The notes: generated by a model not told the origin, from the letters alone. 64,000 nucleotides of DNA from Paramixta manurensis (GCF_013285385.1 NZ_CP054212.1:3038001-3102000), one strand, 5' to 3'; counted from the first letter of the stretch, positions 8,921-18,798 are shown. Made by a program: numbers and translations.

Positions 8921-9838
8921 ATGGATTTAATCCAACTCCGCATGTTCTGTGCCGTGGCGGCAACCGGTTCGATTGTCCGGGCGGCCGACCAGTTGCACCG
9001 CGTGCCATCTAATCTCACTACCCGCCTGCGCCAACTTGAGCAAGAGCTGGGGACTGACCTGTTTATTCGCGAAAAGCAGCGCCTGCGCTTATCACCGATG
9101 GGCCATAATTTTCTCGGTTACGCACAACGCATTCTTAGTCTCAGTGAAGAGGCGCTTAATATGGGGCGCAGCGGCGACCCGGCCGGTAATTTTGCCCTGG
9201 GGTCGATGGAAAGTACTGCCGCCACCCGGCTCCCCGCCTTACTGGCTACCTATCATCAACGTTTTCCCGCCGTGGCGCTATCGCTGATCACCGGCACGTC
9301 AGGAGAAATCATTGAACGTGTGCGTGAAGGCACATTAGCCGCCGCGCTGGTTGACGGCCCAATAAACTATGATGAATTGAACGGTTGCATCGCTTTTCGC
9401 GAGCAAATGGTGCTGATTTCCAGCCCCGACCGCGCGCCGATAGCCAACGCGACGGATGCGAGCGGCGATACGCTGTTTGCCTTTCGCAGCAGTTGTTCTT
9501 ACCGCTTGCGCATTGAAGCGTGGTTCCGTGAAAACGGCGCGCAGCCAGGCAACGTCATGGAGATTCAGTCTTACCATGCCATGCTGGCCTGCGTCGCCAG
9601 CGGCGCCGGGCTGGCGATGATCCCGCAATCGGTGCTGGCGCAAATGCCTGACCGGATGCGTGTTCAGGTGCATCCACTACCGCCGGCCTTTCGTGACACC
9701 GCCACGTGGCTTATCTGGCGACGGGATGCCTTTACCCCCAATATTGAAGCACTGAAGTACCTGATTATCGAACAGTTTGACGACAGACCGGAACAGGATG
9801 CGCTACTGCATCCGTTAACGGTAACCGAAACGCAATAA
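8921..9838 (+). CDS. LysR-family regulator, PtrR/YneJ-like
   Basis: Transcriptional regulator of 305 aa. An N-terminal winged helix (AADQLHRVPSNLTTRLRQLE, about residues 20-40) and a LysR substrate-binding domain are visible. The FIREKQRLRLSP and QSYHAMLACVASGAG segments resemble E. coli YneJ/PtrR. It lies 50 bp upstream of frmA on the same strand and is divergent from the MFS gene, so either or both may be targets. LysR genes next to frmA homologues are common in gamma-proteobacteria. Confidence 0.85.
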   Translation: MDLIQLRMFCAVAATGSIVRAADQLHRVPSNLTTRLRQLEQELGTDLFIREKQRLRLSPMGHNFLGYAQRILSLSEEALNMGRSGDPAGNFALGSMESTAATRLPALLATYHQRFPAVALSLITGTSGEIIERVREGTLAAALVDGPINYDELNGCIAFREQMVLISSPDRAPIANATDASGDTLFAFRSSCSYRLRIEAWFRENGAQPGNVMEIQSYHAMLACVASGAGLAMIPQSVLAQMPDRMRVQVHPLPPAFRDTATWLIWRRDAFTPNIEALKYLIIEQFDDRPEQDALLHPLTVTETQ

Positions 9839-9888
9839 ACACCATAGCCGAAGTTAAGGCCGCTACGAATACTAAACAGGAGAAGAGA

Positions 9889-11013
9889 ATGGAAATGATC
9901 AAAACCCGCGCTGCCGTTGCCTGGGCGGCAGGCGAGCCGCTGAAAATCGAAGAAGTGGATTTGATGCCGCCGCAAAAGGGTGAGGTGTTGGTCCGTATCG
10001 TCGCAACCGGCGTGTGTCATACCGATGCTTATACCCTGTCGGGTAAAGATCCTGAGGGCGTTTTCCCTGCCATTCTTGGCCATGAGGGCGGCGGTGTTGT
10101 CGAAGCGGTAGGCGAAGGCGTCACCAGCGTCGCGGTTGGCGATCACGTCATCCCGCTGTATACCCCGGAATGCGGTAAATGTAAGTTTTGCCTATCCGGT
10201 AAAACCAACCTCTGTCAGGCGATCCGTACCACGCAGGGCAAAGGATTAATGCCGGATGGCACGACGCGCTTCTTCAAGGATGGCAAGCCGATTTTCCATT
10301 ATATGGGTACCTCAACCTTCTCGGAATATACCGTAGTACCGGAAATCTCTCTGGCGAAAATCAGTAAAGAGGCCCCGCTGGAAGAAGTCTGCTTGTTAGG
10401 CTGCGGCGTTACCACCGGCATGGGCGCCGTGATGAACACGGCAAAAGTCAAAGAAGGCGACACCGTGGCGATTTTCGGCCTCGGCGGTATTGGCCTTTCG
10501 GCGATTATCGGTGCCAAAATGGCCAAAGCCGGTCGTATAATCGGGATTGATATTAATACCAGTAAGTTCGATTTAGCCACCAAACTGGGCGCCACCGATC
10601 TGATTAATCCTAAAGATTACGATAAGCCGATCCAGGAGGTGATTGTAGAAATGACCGATGGCGGCGTTGATTTCTCCTTTGAGTGTATTGGTAACGTCAA
10701 CGTGATGCGTTCCGCACTGGAGTGTTGCCACAAAGGTTGGGGTGAGTCAGTGATTATCGGCGTGGCGGGCGCGGGTGAAGAGATCGCGACGCGTCCATTC
10801 CAGTTGGTAACCGGGCGCGTGTGGCGTGGCTCTGCTTTTGGCGGCGTCAAAGGCCGTTCACAGTTGCCGGGGATTGTGCAGCGCTATATGGATGGCGAGT
10901 TCCAGCTTAATGATTTCATTACCCATAATTTGCCGCTGGAACAGATTAACGAGGCGTTCGACCTGATGCATGAAGGGAAGTCGATCCGTACCGTGGTGCA
11001 TTTTAGCAAGTAA
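9889..11013 (+). CDS. frmA: S-(hydroxymethyl)glutathione dehydrogenase (class III alcohol dehydrogenase)
   Basis: Oxidises the spontaneous formaldehyde-glutathione adduct to S-formylglutathione using NAD. The 374-aa zinc-dependent medium-chain dehydrogenase shows the catalytic zinc site (GVCHTD, GHEGGG), the structural zinc cysteines (ECGKCKFCLSGKTNLC) and the nucleotide-binding GLGGIG. AGGAGAAG precedes the ATG at 9889. The frmB homologue follows after 12 bp. No frmR-type repressor is present; a LysR gene occupies that position. Confidence 0.97.
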   Translation: MEMIKTRAAVAWAAGEPLKIEEVDLMPPQKGEVLVRIVATGVCHTDAYTLSGKDPEGVFPAILGHEGGGVVEAVGEGVTSVAVGDHVIPLYTPECGKCKFCLSGKTNLCQAIRTTQGKGLMPDGTTRFFKDGKPIFHYMGTSTFSEYTVVPEISLAKISKEAPLEEVCLLGCGVTTGMGAVMNTAKVKEGDTVAIFGLGGIGLSAIIGAKMAKAGRIIGIDINTSKFDLATKLGATDLINPKDYDKPIQEVIVEMTDGGVDFSFECIGNVNVMRSALECCHKGWGESVIIGVAGAGEEIATRPFQLVTGRVWRGSAFGGVKGRSQLPGIVQRYMDGEFQLNDFITHNLPLEQINEAFDLMHEGKSIRTVVHFSK

Positions 11014-11025
11014 TCAGGAGGATTC

Positions 11026-11868
11026 ATGGCATCCACGCTGGAGCTACTGGAAGAACATCGTTTATTTGGCGGCTGGCAACAACGCTGGCGTCATCTTTCA
11101 TCCACCCTGAACTGCACCATGACGTTCAGCATCTTTCTGCCCGCCCCACAGGGCGAATCGCCGCCGCCGGTGGTCTGGTTCTTGTCTGGTCTCACCTGCA
11201 CCGACGAGAACTTTACCACTAAGTCAGGCGCGCAGCGGGTGGCGGCGGAATTGGGCCTGGTGCTGGTCATGCCGGATACCAGCCCGCGCGGCGCTGAAGT
11301 CCCGAATGAGGAAGCCTATGATCTCGGTCAGGGCGCCGGGTTTTATCTCAACGCGACTCAAGCGCCGTGGGCGACGCATTTCCAGATGTATGACTATCTG
11401 AGTGCTGAACTTCCCGCGCTGATTGCCGATAACTTCAACATTAGCGATCGTCAGGCGATTGCCGGGCATTCAATGGGTGGACATGGCGCCATCATGCTGG
11501 CGCTGCGTAATCCCGGTCGTTTTGTCTCGGCATCGGCGCTCGCGCCGATCGTTAACCCATGCACCGTACCGTGGGGCGAAAAGGCGTTTCGCGCCTATCT
11601 CGGTGATGACCGTCAGGCATGGTTACCGTATGACAGTTGTTGGCTAATGCGCCAGGCGACGCAGACGTTGCCGATCTTGATCGACCAGGGCGATAGCGAC
11701 CAATTCCTCGCCGATCAACTGCATCCGGAGCGGCTGGAGGAGATTGCGATAGAGAAAAACTGGCCGCTGACGTTACGTATCCAACCGGGGTACGACCACA
11801 GCTATTATTTCATCGCCAGTTTTATTGAAGACCATCTGCGGTTCCACGCTACGCATCTGCGAGCGTAA
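11026..11868 (+). CDS. S-formylglutathione hydrolase (FrmB/YeiG family)
   Basis: Hydrolyses S-formylglutathione to formate and glutathione, completing formaldehyde detoxification with the upstream dehydrogenase. The 280-aa alpha/beta-hydrolase has the nucleophile elbow GHSMGGHGA, an Asp in LIDQGDSDQF, and a C-terminal His in GYDHSYYF, consistent with the Ser-Asp-His triad. CAGGAGG lies just before the ATG. E. coli has two such enzymes (frmB, yeiG). The position beside folE matches yeiG, but the operon partner matches frmB, so I give no symbol. Confidence 0.93.
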   Translation: MASTLELLEEHRLFGGWQQRWRHLSSTLNCTMTFSIFLPAPQGESPPPVVWFLSGLTCTDENFTTKSGAQRVAAELGLVLVMPDTSPRGAEVPNEEAYDLGQGAGFYLNATQAPWATHFQMYDYLSAELPALIADNFNISDRQAIAGHSMGGHGAIMLALRNPGRFVSASALAPIVNPCTVPWGEKAFRAYLGDDRQAWLPYDSCWLMRQATQTLPILIDQGDSDQFLADQLHPERLEEIAIEKNWPLTLRIQPGYDHSYYFIASFIEDHLRFHATHLRA

Positions 11869-11875
11869 TTAAACC

Positions 11876-11896
11876 GGGCGGTCAGGCTGACCGCCC
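11876..11896. terminator. Hairpin between convergent genes
   Basis: Perfect stem-loop GGGCGGTCAG/CTGACCGCCC between the formylglutathione hydrolase gene and the convergent ABC ATPase gene. The T tract is poor on both strands, so it may be a weak bidirectional terminator. Confidence 0.55.
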
Positions 11897-11906
11897 TGCT
11901 CTGGCG

Positions 11907-12692
11907 CTAAAACGTTGGCTCGGTGACTAACCCATCAATTAACACTTGTGGCGTCCCCTGCGAACAGCGCTCGATCCGCCCTTTCACGCCATAGACCCGC
12001 GCCAGACTTTCCGGCGTAATCACCGTTTCCGGGCCACCGTTCGCGATAAGCTCGCCATTTTGCAACATCAAAACATGCTGACCATGGCGCAGCGCGATAT
12101 TGATGTCATGAACCACCACCACGGTAACAATATTCCGCTTTTCGGTTTCCCGGCGTACCAGATCCATTACGTGGAATTGGTAGTTAAGATCGAGCGCGCT
12201 TAGCGGCTCGTCAAGCAGCAGTAGCGCCGGACGGCGAATCAACGATTGTGCCAGCCCTACCAACTGTTTTTGCCCGCCAGATAACTGATCCAGATAACTT
12301 AATGCCAAATGCGCGATGCCTAACTGTTCAAGCAACGCCATCACTTCATTTTCATCCACGGCGGTACTCCGCCCGCCGGAGGCGCGTTGCGCGACGATAA
12401 TCGACTCCAACACGTGCAGGTGCACGCCCGCCGGTAACGACTGCGGCAGATAAACCACTTTTTCCGCCCGGCGAGAAAATGGCTGAGACATTAACTCTTC
12501 GCCATTTAGCCACACTTCGCCCTGCGCACGGTTAAGCCCGGCCAGCGAACGTAACAGCGTTGACTTGCCACAGCCATTCGGCCCAAGCAGCACGGTGATT
12601 TTACCGCGTGGCAAGGTTGGGACGTTCAGGTTTTCAATAATTTTGCGTTTCGGGTAGCCTGCGTTAAACCCACGAATTTCCAGCCCCTGCAT
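11907..12692 (-). CDS. Iron-siderophore ABC transporter ATP-binding protein
   Basis: ATPase of the FecE/FepC/BtuD class, 261 aa. Walker A is GPNGCGKST, the signature is LSGGQKQ, Walker B is LLLLDEPLSALD and the switch His is in VVVHDIN. It overlaps the permease stop by one base (TAATG), indicating translational coupling. It is the last gene of a three-gene operon behind a Fur box, so an iron-chelate substrate is likely. The exact siderophore cannot be told from sequence alone. Confidence 0.9.
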   Translation of the reverse strand: MQGLEIRGFNAGYPKRKIIENLNVPTLPRGKITVLLGPNGCGKSTLLRSLAGLNRAQGEVWLNGEELMSQPFSRRAEKVVYLPQSLPAGVHLHVLESIIVAQRASGGRSTAVDENEVMALLEQLGIAHLALSYLDQLSGGQKQLVGLAQSLIRRPALLLLDEPLSALDLNYQFHVMDLVRRETEKRNIVTVVVVHDINIALRHGQHVLMLQNGELIANGGPETVITPESLARVYGVKGRIERCSQGTPQVLIDGLVTEPTF

Positions 12693-13774
12693 TAGACGTT
12701 CCCCCGATGACGCAAAATAATACTCAAGAAGAACGGCACGCCAACCAACGATGTCACAATTCCCACCGGAATAATGACGCCTGGGATCAGGTTCTTGGAG
12801 GCGACCGACGCCATTGATAACACCAATGCGCCGGTCAACGCGCTGGCAGGCAAATAATAACGATGGTCCTCGCCAAAAATCAGACGGGCGATATGTGGCG
12901 CGACCAAGCCAATAAAGCCGATGGGCCCGACAAACGCCACCGCCAGCGCGGAAAGGATACTGATGCGTAACAGCGTCGCCAAACGTAAACGGCGAACGTC
13001 AATACCGAAGCTGACCGCCCGATCCTCGCCTAAACGCAACGCGGTCAGTTTCCAGGCGCTCATCATTGAGAACGGCAGTAAAATGACCAACGCCAGAACT
13101 AAAATCCCCAACTTCTGCCATGACGCGCGCGCCAGGCTACCCATGGTCCAGAACACCAGCCCCTGCAACGTGTCTTCGCTGGCTATGAACTGCATCATCG
13201 ACACCAGCGCATTGAAGGTGAACACTAATGCAATCCCGAACAAGACCACGCCTGAGGTTGCCACCCGCGTCCAACGGGTCACGCCGTCTAACATCAGGGC
13301 GGCAAACAGCGCAAAGATAAAGGCGTTGGCGGAAATAAACCACTGATCGGAAATACCCGGAATACCAATGCCTAGCACAATCGCTAACGCCGCGCCAAAC
13401 GCCGCAGCAGAGGAGACGCCAAGCGTAAAAGGGCTCGCCAGCGGGTTATTCAAGATGGTCTGCATTTCCGCGCCAGCGAGGCCCAGCGCAAGGCCGACCA
13501 CCACCGCCATCAATGCATAGGGTAGACGAATATCCCACACGATCACACGCGTACCGGCATCGACACTGGCCGGATGCAGCAGCGTTTGCCACAGCGTACT
13601 GAGTGAAAGACCGGATGGCCCGAGGGTAAAATCCAGCACCAGCGATGCCAAAATCGCCAGCAGTAATACGCCCATAATCAGTAACCGATGGCGTAAAACC
13701 TGATGATACCGCCCCATCACGCCGCGAGCTGACGCTTTTCCGGCGTAGTGAGAAGGATCCTGTGTGACACTCAT
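12692..13774 (-). CDS. FecCD-type iron-siderophore ABC permease
   Basis: Inner-membrane permease of 360 aa. The FecCD hallmarks are visible: RLPYALMAVVVGLALGLAGA, QTILNNPLASPFTLGVSSAA and GPIGFIGLVAPHIAR. A single permease gene of this kind usually works as a homodimer. It lies 15 bp downstream of the binding-protein gene and is coupled to the ATPase gene. Confidence 0.92.
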   Translation of the reverse strand: MSVTQDPSHYAGKASARGVMGRYHQVLRHRLLIMGVLLLAILASLVLDFTLGPSGLSLSTLWQTLLHPASVDAGTRVIVWDIRLPYALMAVVVGLALGLAGAEMQTILNNPLASPFTLGVSSAAAFGAALAIVLGIGIPGISDQWFISANAFIFALFAALMLDGVTRWTRVATSGVVLFGIALVFTFNALVSMMQFIASEDTLQGLVFWTMGSLARASWQKLGILVLALVILLPFSMMSAWKLTALRLGEDRAVSFGIDVRRLRLATLLRISILSALAVAFVGPIGFIGLVAPHIARLIFGEDHRYYLPASALTGALVLSMASVASKNLIPGVIIPVGIVTSLVGVPFFLSIILRHRGNV

Positions 13775-13789
13775 ATGCGCTACCTGTTA

Positions 13790-14917
13790 TTACTTCGCTT
13801 CAGTCCAGTAAGTCCCGCTCGGTTCAATCGCCAAAAACTGCTGATACAACTGTTTTTCCGTGGCGCTCACATCGAGCGAAGCAAACTGCTCGGGATAAAA
13901 CCATTTCGCAAATGCTTGAATGGCCAGAATGTTATAGGGAGAATTGTAAAAGTTATGCCAGATTGCGTAACGGCGTCCTTCCCGCACCGCAGTTAACTGG
14001 TTGATCCCTTTACGGGCGGTGACGCTTGCCAAACTTGCGCGCGCTTGCTCTGGCGAGACGCCTGCGCCCAGTTTAATGCCTGGCCCCTGCGCATCCGCCG
14101 CTTTCCCACCGCTGGCGATATAAATGCGCGGATTGACGGCCATCACCTTTTCCAGGTTAACGGTCCCTAACGGCCCCGGTAACAGCGCCTTCGCGATATT
14201 ATTACCACCGGCTTGATCGATAAAATCCCCCATATTGCCGCGCCCGGCAGTGCCGCAGCACTCCCCCATTGCCGCTGCACGCAACTCAATAAAAACCGTT
14301 GGTTTTTGTTCGGCAGGGATCGCCTGGGTAACCTCGGTTACGCGTTGCAGGTTCGCCTGATAAAACGCAATATAACGCTTTGCCTGTGCTTCGCGCTGCA
14401 ATACTTTGCCCAATAGCCGCATGCTCGGCAATGTGTTTTTCATTGGATTAGCGCGAAAATCCACGAACACTACCGGCACGCCCGCCCGTTCAAATTGCTG
14501 GACCAGTTCACTGTTTTTACCTGGCCCATGTCCGCCGGAGAGGCCGAAAATCGCCACGTCAGGGCGCAGCATCAGCGCTTTTTCCGGGCTAAGGCTATCA
14601 ACGCTGGTTTTACCAATCAGAGGGATGTCGTCAATAGTGGGGAATTTCGCTTTATATTGCGCGTAGGTTTGTGGATCTAACTGCCGGAAATCCCCTTGCC
14701 AGCCGACAATCCGCTTCAGCGGTTGGGCGCCTTCCAGTAGAGAGACGGCATAAAATAACCGCCCCTCGCCAAGCAATATACGTTCAACCTTTGGCGGAAT
14801 GGTCACCTCACGCCCGGCAATATCCGTTACCGTTGCGGCATGTGCGCCAACCAGACTTCCCAGCGACAATACCAGGGCGAATACTGCCCTTTTCACTTTA
14901 CTGTGATGATGTTTCAC
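13790..14917 (-). CDS. Periplasmic iron-siderophore binding protein
   Basis: Substrate-binding component of the importer, 375 aa from the GTG at 14917. I prefer this start because GGAG lies 6 nt upstream; the ATG at 14929 has no ribosome-binding site and would add four residues. A basic signal peptide is followed by an AHA cleavage site, then a TroA/FhuD-type domain with the usual TDIAGREVTIPPKVERI entry. It resembles Yersinia YiuA-like proteins, but that assignment is uncertain. No TonB-dependent receptor is adjacent. Confidence 0.88.
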   Translation of the reverse strand: MKHHHSKVKRAVFALVLSLGSLVGAHAATVTDIAGREVTIPPKVERILLGEGRLFYAVSLLEGAQPLKRIVGWQGDFRQLDPQTYAQYKAKFPTIDDIPLIGKTSVDSLSPEKALMLRPDVAIFGLSGGHGPGKNSELVQQFERAGVPVVFVDFRANPMKNTLPSMRLLGKVLQREAQAKRYIAFYQANLQRVTEVTQAIPAEQKPTVFIELRAAAMGECCGTAGRGNMGDFIDQAGGNNIAKALLPGPLGTVNLEKVMAVNPRIYIASGGKAADAQGPGIKLGAGVSPEQARASLASVTARKGINQLTAVREGRRYAIWHNFYNSPYNILAIQAFAKWFYPEQFASLDVSATEKQLYQQFLAIEPSGTYWTEAK

Positions 14918-14968
14918 GGCCAACTCCATGGACGATTAAGAAAAAGTGTCGGCCAAAACAATAAAGCA

Positions 14969-14987
14969 AATGATAATGATTATCAAT
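14969..14987. promoter_or_regulatory. Fur box of the siderophore ABC operon
   Basis: AATGATAATGATTATCAAT is a near-perfect 7-1-7 Fur site (TGATAATgATTATCA core). It lies about 52 bp upstream of the binding-protein start codon, predicting iron-dependent repression of the operon. Confidence 0.92.
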
Positions 14988-15016
14988 CTGGTTGGTTATT
15001 ATTAGAAACAAATAAC

Positions 15017-15039
15017 AAAGGCGCGGAACCCGCGCCTTT
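15017..15039. terminator. Terminator downstream of lysP
   Basis: AAAGGCGCGG and CCGCGCCTTT form a stem flanked by A and T runs. It would terminate lysP transcripts on the minus strand, 20 bp past the stop codon, and insulates the Fur-controlled promoter that follows. Confidence 0.8.
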
Positions 15040-15058
15040 TAAAATGCCATCACACCAC

Positions 15059-16525
15059 TCAGTTTTTAAAGATGGGAAACTCCATCTCCTGATAGTTAAC
15101 CAGGCGACTTTTACGCACCAATTTGTAACCGAACCAGATGACCAAAAATAGCGGCAAGCCAATATAGGTGGCGGCCACACCATACCAATCAATCTTATCG
15201 GCAAGGAAAGCCTGGTAATTTTGCCCCAGCGTGATAATCAGGCACAACACAAAGGCAAACACCGGCCCCAACGGGAACAGGCCCGAGCGATACGGTAAAT
15301 CCTCCACCGAGTTGCCCTGCGCCACATAACCACGACGAAAACGGTAGTGACTGATCGCAATCCCCAGCCAAGCGATAAAACCGGTCATCCCGGAGGTATT
15401 CAGCAACCATAGATAAACTTGTTGATTGCCAAACATTGACGTCAGGAAACATAACGCCGCCACAATGGTGGTAGCATACAGCGCGTTACGCGGTACGCCG
15501 CCCTTCGAGAGGCGAGCAAAAATACGCGGCGCTTTCCCTTCACTCGCTAAGGTAAACAGCATCCGCGTTGAAGCGTACATACCGGAGTTACCGGCAGACA
15601 GAACCGCCGTCAGGATCACCGCATTCATCACCGCCGCGGCGGAAAGCAAACCCGCGTGCTGGAACACCAGCGTAAAGGGGCTGACGCTGATATCTTTCAC
15701 GTCATTACGCAGCAGACTCGGGTCGGTATAAGGAATGATCAGGCTAATAACCAGGATGGCGAAGATATAGAACAGCAAAATACGCCAAAACACCTGACGC
15801 ACCGCGCGCGGAATATTTTTCGCCGGATCTTCCGACTCACCCGCCGCAATCCCGATCAATTCCGTCCCCTGGAACGAGAAGCCCACGATCATCGCCACGC
15901 CAATCATCGCTGAAAAGCCACCGGCGAATGGCGCATCGCCAATCTGCCAATTGTGCCAGCCTGCATGCTCGCCGCCGCGCAGAATGCCGACGACCATTAA
16001 AACGCCGACCACGATAAAGATAATGACCGTAGCCACTTTAATCAGCGAGAACCAATACTCCGCTTCGCCAAAGCCTTTTACCGAGATGTAGTTCAGCAGG
16101 AACATTAAACCGAGGAATAAGGCGCTCCAAATCCAGCCAGGCGTTGCCGGAAACCAATAATTCATCACTAATTGCGAGGCCACCAAGTCAACGGCAATGG
16201 TCACGGCCCAGTTGTACCAATAGTTCCAGCCAAGGGCGAAACCAAAGCCCTCTTCGACGTATTTGGCGCCGTAAGTGGAAAACGAACCCGAAACCGGCAT
16301 AAATGCCGCCAGCTCGCCGAGACTGGTCATCAAAAAATAGACCATCAGGCCAATTAGCGCATACGAGAGCAGCGCCCCGCCCGGCCCTGCCTGAGAAATG
16401 GTGGCCCCGGAAGCCACAAACAGCCCGGTACCGATCGAACCGCCAATGGCAATCATGGTTAAATGACGCGCTTTCAGCGCGCGGCGTAATGCAGGTTGTT
16501 GTGTTGTTTTTTCGTCCTGAACCAT
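15059..16525 (-). CDS. lysP: Lysine-specific permease LysP
   Basis: Inner-membrane proton-coupled lysine importer of the APC/AAT family, and in E. coli a co-sensor for CadC. The 488-aa product has twelve predicted membrane segments, the AAT entry motif GGSIGTGLFVASG near residue 28, and close similarity to E. coli LysP (489 aa). It lies next to yeiE as in E. coli. ArgP control is known in E. coli; I did not identify the ArgP site here. Confidence 0.97.
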   Translation of the reverse strand: MVQDEKTTQQPALRRALKARHLTMIAIGGSIGTGLFVASGATISQAGPGGALLSYALIGLMVYFLMTSLGELAAFMPVSGSFSTYGAKYVEEGFGFALGWNYWYNWAVTIAVDLVASQLVMNYWFPATPGWIWSALFLGLMFLLNYISVKGFGEAEYWFSLIKVATVIIFIVVGVLMVVGILRGGEHAGWHNWQIGDAPFAGGFSAMIGVAMIVGFSFQGTELIGIAAGESEDPAKNIPRAVRQVFWRILLFYIFAILVISLIIPYTDPSLLRNDVKDISVSPFTLVFQHAGLLSAAAVMNAVILTAVLSAGNSGMYASTRMLFTLASEGKAPRIFARLSKGGVPRNALYATTIVAALCFLTSMFGNQQVYLWLLNTSGMTGFIAWLGIAISHYRFRRGYVAQGNSVEDLPYRSGLFPLGPVFAFVLCLIITLGQNYQAFLADKIDWYGVAATYIGLPLFLVIWFGYKLVRKSRLVNYQEMEFPIFKN

Positions 16526-16674
16526 AGCTAAATACTGTGTCTTATAAAAATGAGGCGCGATTGTAGCAACTCACCCGGTCAAGTATAGCGATAACGCATC
16601 GTTATAAGTTACCTTCATAACCGGGCGGCGATTATTAGCAACGCGTCGGTTTACCGCAGCTGCAGCCCGCAGGA

Positions 16675-17541
16675 TTACTCCTGACAATAGGAGAGAAAAC
16701 GGTTTAATGCCTTGGAAATATGCTTCTGCCGATGATGAATCCGGTACAACGTGCGTGACAGTTTCGGCAGCGGAAGCGGGACTTCCGCCAGCGTGCCCAT
16801 GTCCAGTTGCTCAGCAATAACCCGCCGCGATAGACAACTAATCCCCATCCCATGCCGCACCGCATGTTTTATCGCTTCCGAGTTACCCAGCTCTAACGCC
16901 AGTTGAAAACGTGGTAAATGTGAGAGCAATAAATAGTCGACGATTTCACGGGTACCTGAACCATGTTCACGCAAAATCCACTGCTCAGCCGCCAATGTCT
17001 CAAGGGTCACCGGCTGCTGTAACAGTGGCGCATTCGGCGCGGCAAACACCACCAATTCATCCTCCAGCCACGGCTCGCTCACTAACTCGCTCATGTGGCA
17101 TGGCCCTTCAATCAGACCAATGTCGACACGGAAATCCGCGACGGCGTTAATTACATCCTGGCTATTGCCAACGCTGAGCTCTAACGGCAGGCCCGGAAAA
17201 TCACGGCGATAGCGCGCAATCATACCTGGCAGCAGATAATTGCCGATGGTACTACTGGCTGAAATGCGAATAGCGCCATTATCTTCCTGGAACAGTTGCT
17301 CAATTTCACTGGCCTGCTCCAGTAACCCAATGGCGCGCGGGTAAAGTAAACGACCGTGTTCATTCAGCACTAAGCGTTTCCCAACCCGGTCGAATAGCTG
17401 GACATTAAGCTGGCCTTCCAGATCGGCTAACGCCGCGCTGACTGCCGACTGCGACAGCGCCAGAACCTGAGATGCCTGGGTGGTGGAACCGCTCTTCAGC
17501 ACCTCGGTAAACACTTCAATTTGACGCAGGGTAATATGCAT
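16675..17541 (-). CDS. yeiE: LysR-family regulator YeiE
   Basis: Regulator of 288 aa: an N-terminal winged helix (TLRQIEVFTEVLKSGSTTQA) and a CysB-like effector domain. The ATG at 17541 gives the family start MHITLRQIEVF; the longer frame adds 18 unsupported residues. It is divergent from yeiH across an AT-rich 141-bp gap, and YeiE homologues are known to control genes linked to sulfite, so yeiH is the likely target. Confidence 0.93.
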   Translation of the reverse strand: MHITLRQIEVFTEVLKSGSTTQASQVLALSQSAVSAALADLEGQLNVQLFDRVGKRLVLNEHGRLLYPRAIGLLEQASEIEQLFQEDNGAIRISASSTIGNYLLPGMIARYRRDFPGLPLELSVGNSQDVINAVADFRVDIGLIEGPCHMSELVSEPWLEDELVVFAAPNAPLLQQPVTLETLAAEQWILREHGSGTREIVDYLLLSHLPRFQLALELGNSEAIKHAVRHGMGISCLSRRVIAEQLDMGTLAEVPLPLPKLSRTLYRIHHRQKHISKALNRFLSYCQE

Positions 17542-17682
17542 CAGCCATCCTCGTAGTCCTAAAGCAACGCGCTTATACCGCACTGGGTATATCACTTATT
17601 CCGATTGATTATAAATATATAATCAATTTCTCTTTTAAACCAGCCTCACGCACACTCTCTTCATCGACACAGGAGAGACACG

Positions 17683-18744
17683 ATGGCTGAGATAACACTA
17701 ACCAAACATCATCATGGCCCCGGCCATTTTCTGCCGGGATTACTCCTTACCGCAGTGATTGCCGGAGCCGCAATTTGGCTTGGCAATCTTCCCTCCATCG
17801 CCGGCCTGGGATTAGGCGCGCTTACGCTGGCAATCGTGGTGGGAATTATTGCGGGTAACACCTTCTATCCCAAAATCTACAACGTTTGTGATGGCGGCGT
17901 GATTCTGGCGAAACAGCGTTTATTGCGATTAGGCATTATTCTGTATGGTTTTCACCTGACCTTTCAGCAAATTGCCGATGTTGGTATCAGCGGTATTGTG
18001 ATTGATATTCTGACGCTTAGCTCAACGTTCTTTGTTGCTTGCTGGCTGGGACGCCGCGTTTTCGGGCTGGATCGCGATACCGCCTGGCTTATTGGCGCAG
18101 GTAGCAGTATTTGTGGCGCGGCGGCGGTGTTGGCGACAGAGCCTGTGATCAAAGCCGAGCCGTCAAAGGTTGCGGTCGCCATCGCTACGGTGGTGATCTT
18201 CGGCACGCTGGCCATCTTTATTTACCCATTAATGTATCCGCTGGTCACCACCGTTTTCCCTTGGGTTACCCCCACCGACTACGGCATTTACACCGGTTCG
18301 ACGATGCATGAAGTGGCGCAGGTAGTGGCGGCAGGGCACGCGATAAGCCCGGAAACCGAAAACGCAGCGGTAATTGCCAAAATGCTACGCGTTATGATGC
18401 TAGCTCCCTTCTTACTGTTGCTTGGCGCACGGGTTCAGCGCGGCGCGCCGGCCCAGCAGAACGGAGCACGTCAGCGGATTACCTTCCCCTGGTTTGCCTT
18501 GCTGTTTATTCTGGTGGCACTGTTTAACTCGTTCCATCTGCTGCCGGGTAACATGGTTAACGCCATGAACCAACTGGATACACTATTATTGGCGATGGCA
18601 ATGGCAGCGTTGGGGTTAACCACCCATATCAGTGCGTTAAAACGGGCAGGACTGCGCCCGCTGCTAATGGGCCTGACGCTGTTTATCTGGCTGATTATCG
18701 GTGGCGGAACGATTAATCTCTTGGTTCACCACTTGCTGCCCTAA
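17683..18744 (+). CDS. yeiH: YeiH/UPF0324 membrane protein (putative sulfate exporter family)
   Basis: A 353-aa polytopic inner-membrane protein of the UPF0324/PSE family with about ten hydrophobic segments. The motifs LRLGIILYGFHLTFQQIADVG and GAGSSICGAAAVLATEPVIK are family-specific. AGGAGAGA lies just upstream of the ATG. It is divergent from yeiE, matching E. coli. The transport function is predicted by family, not proven. Confidence 0.93.
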   Translation: MAEITLTKHHHGPGHFLPGLLLTAVIAGAAIWLGNLPSIAGLGLGALTLAIVVGIIAGNTFYPKIYNVCDGGVILAKQRLLRLGIILYGFHLTFQQIADVGISGIVIDILTLSSTFFVACWLGRRVFGLDRDTAWLIGAGSSICGAAAVLATEPVIKAEPSKVAVAIATVVIFGTLAIFIYPLMYPLVTTVFPWVTPTDYGIYTGSTMHEVAQVVAAGHAISPETENAAVIAKMLRVMMLAPFLLLLGARVQRGAPAQQNGARQRITFPWFALLFILVALFNSFHLLPGNMVNAMNQLDTLLLAMAMAALGLTTHISALKRAGLRPLLMGLTLFIWLIIGGGTINLLVHHLLP

Positions 18745-18798
18745 ACGGTTCAGTTATGATGGCTCGCTGTATTGCAGAGCCATCATAAGGAGACCGGC

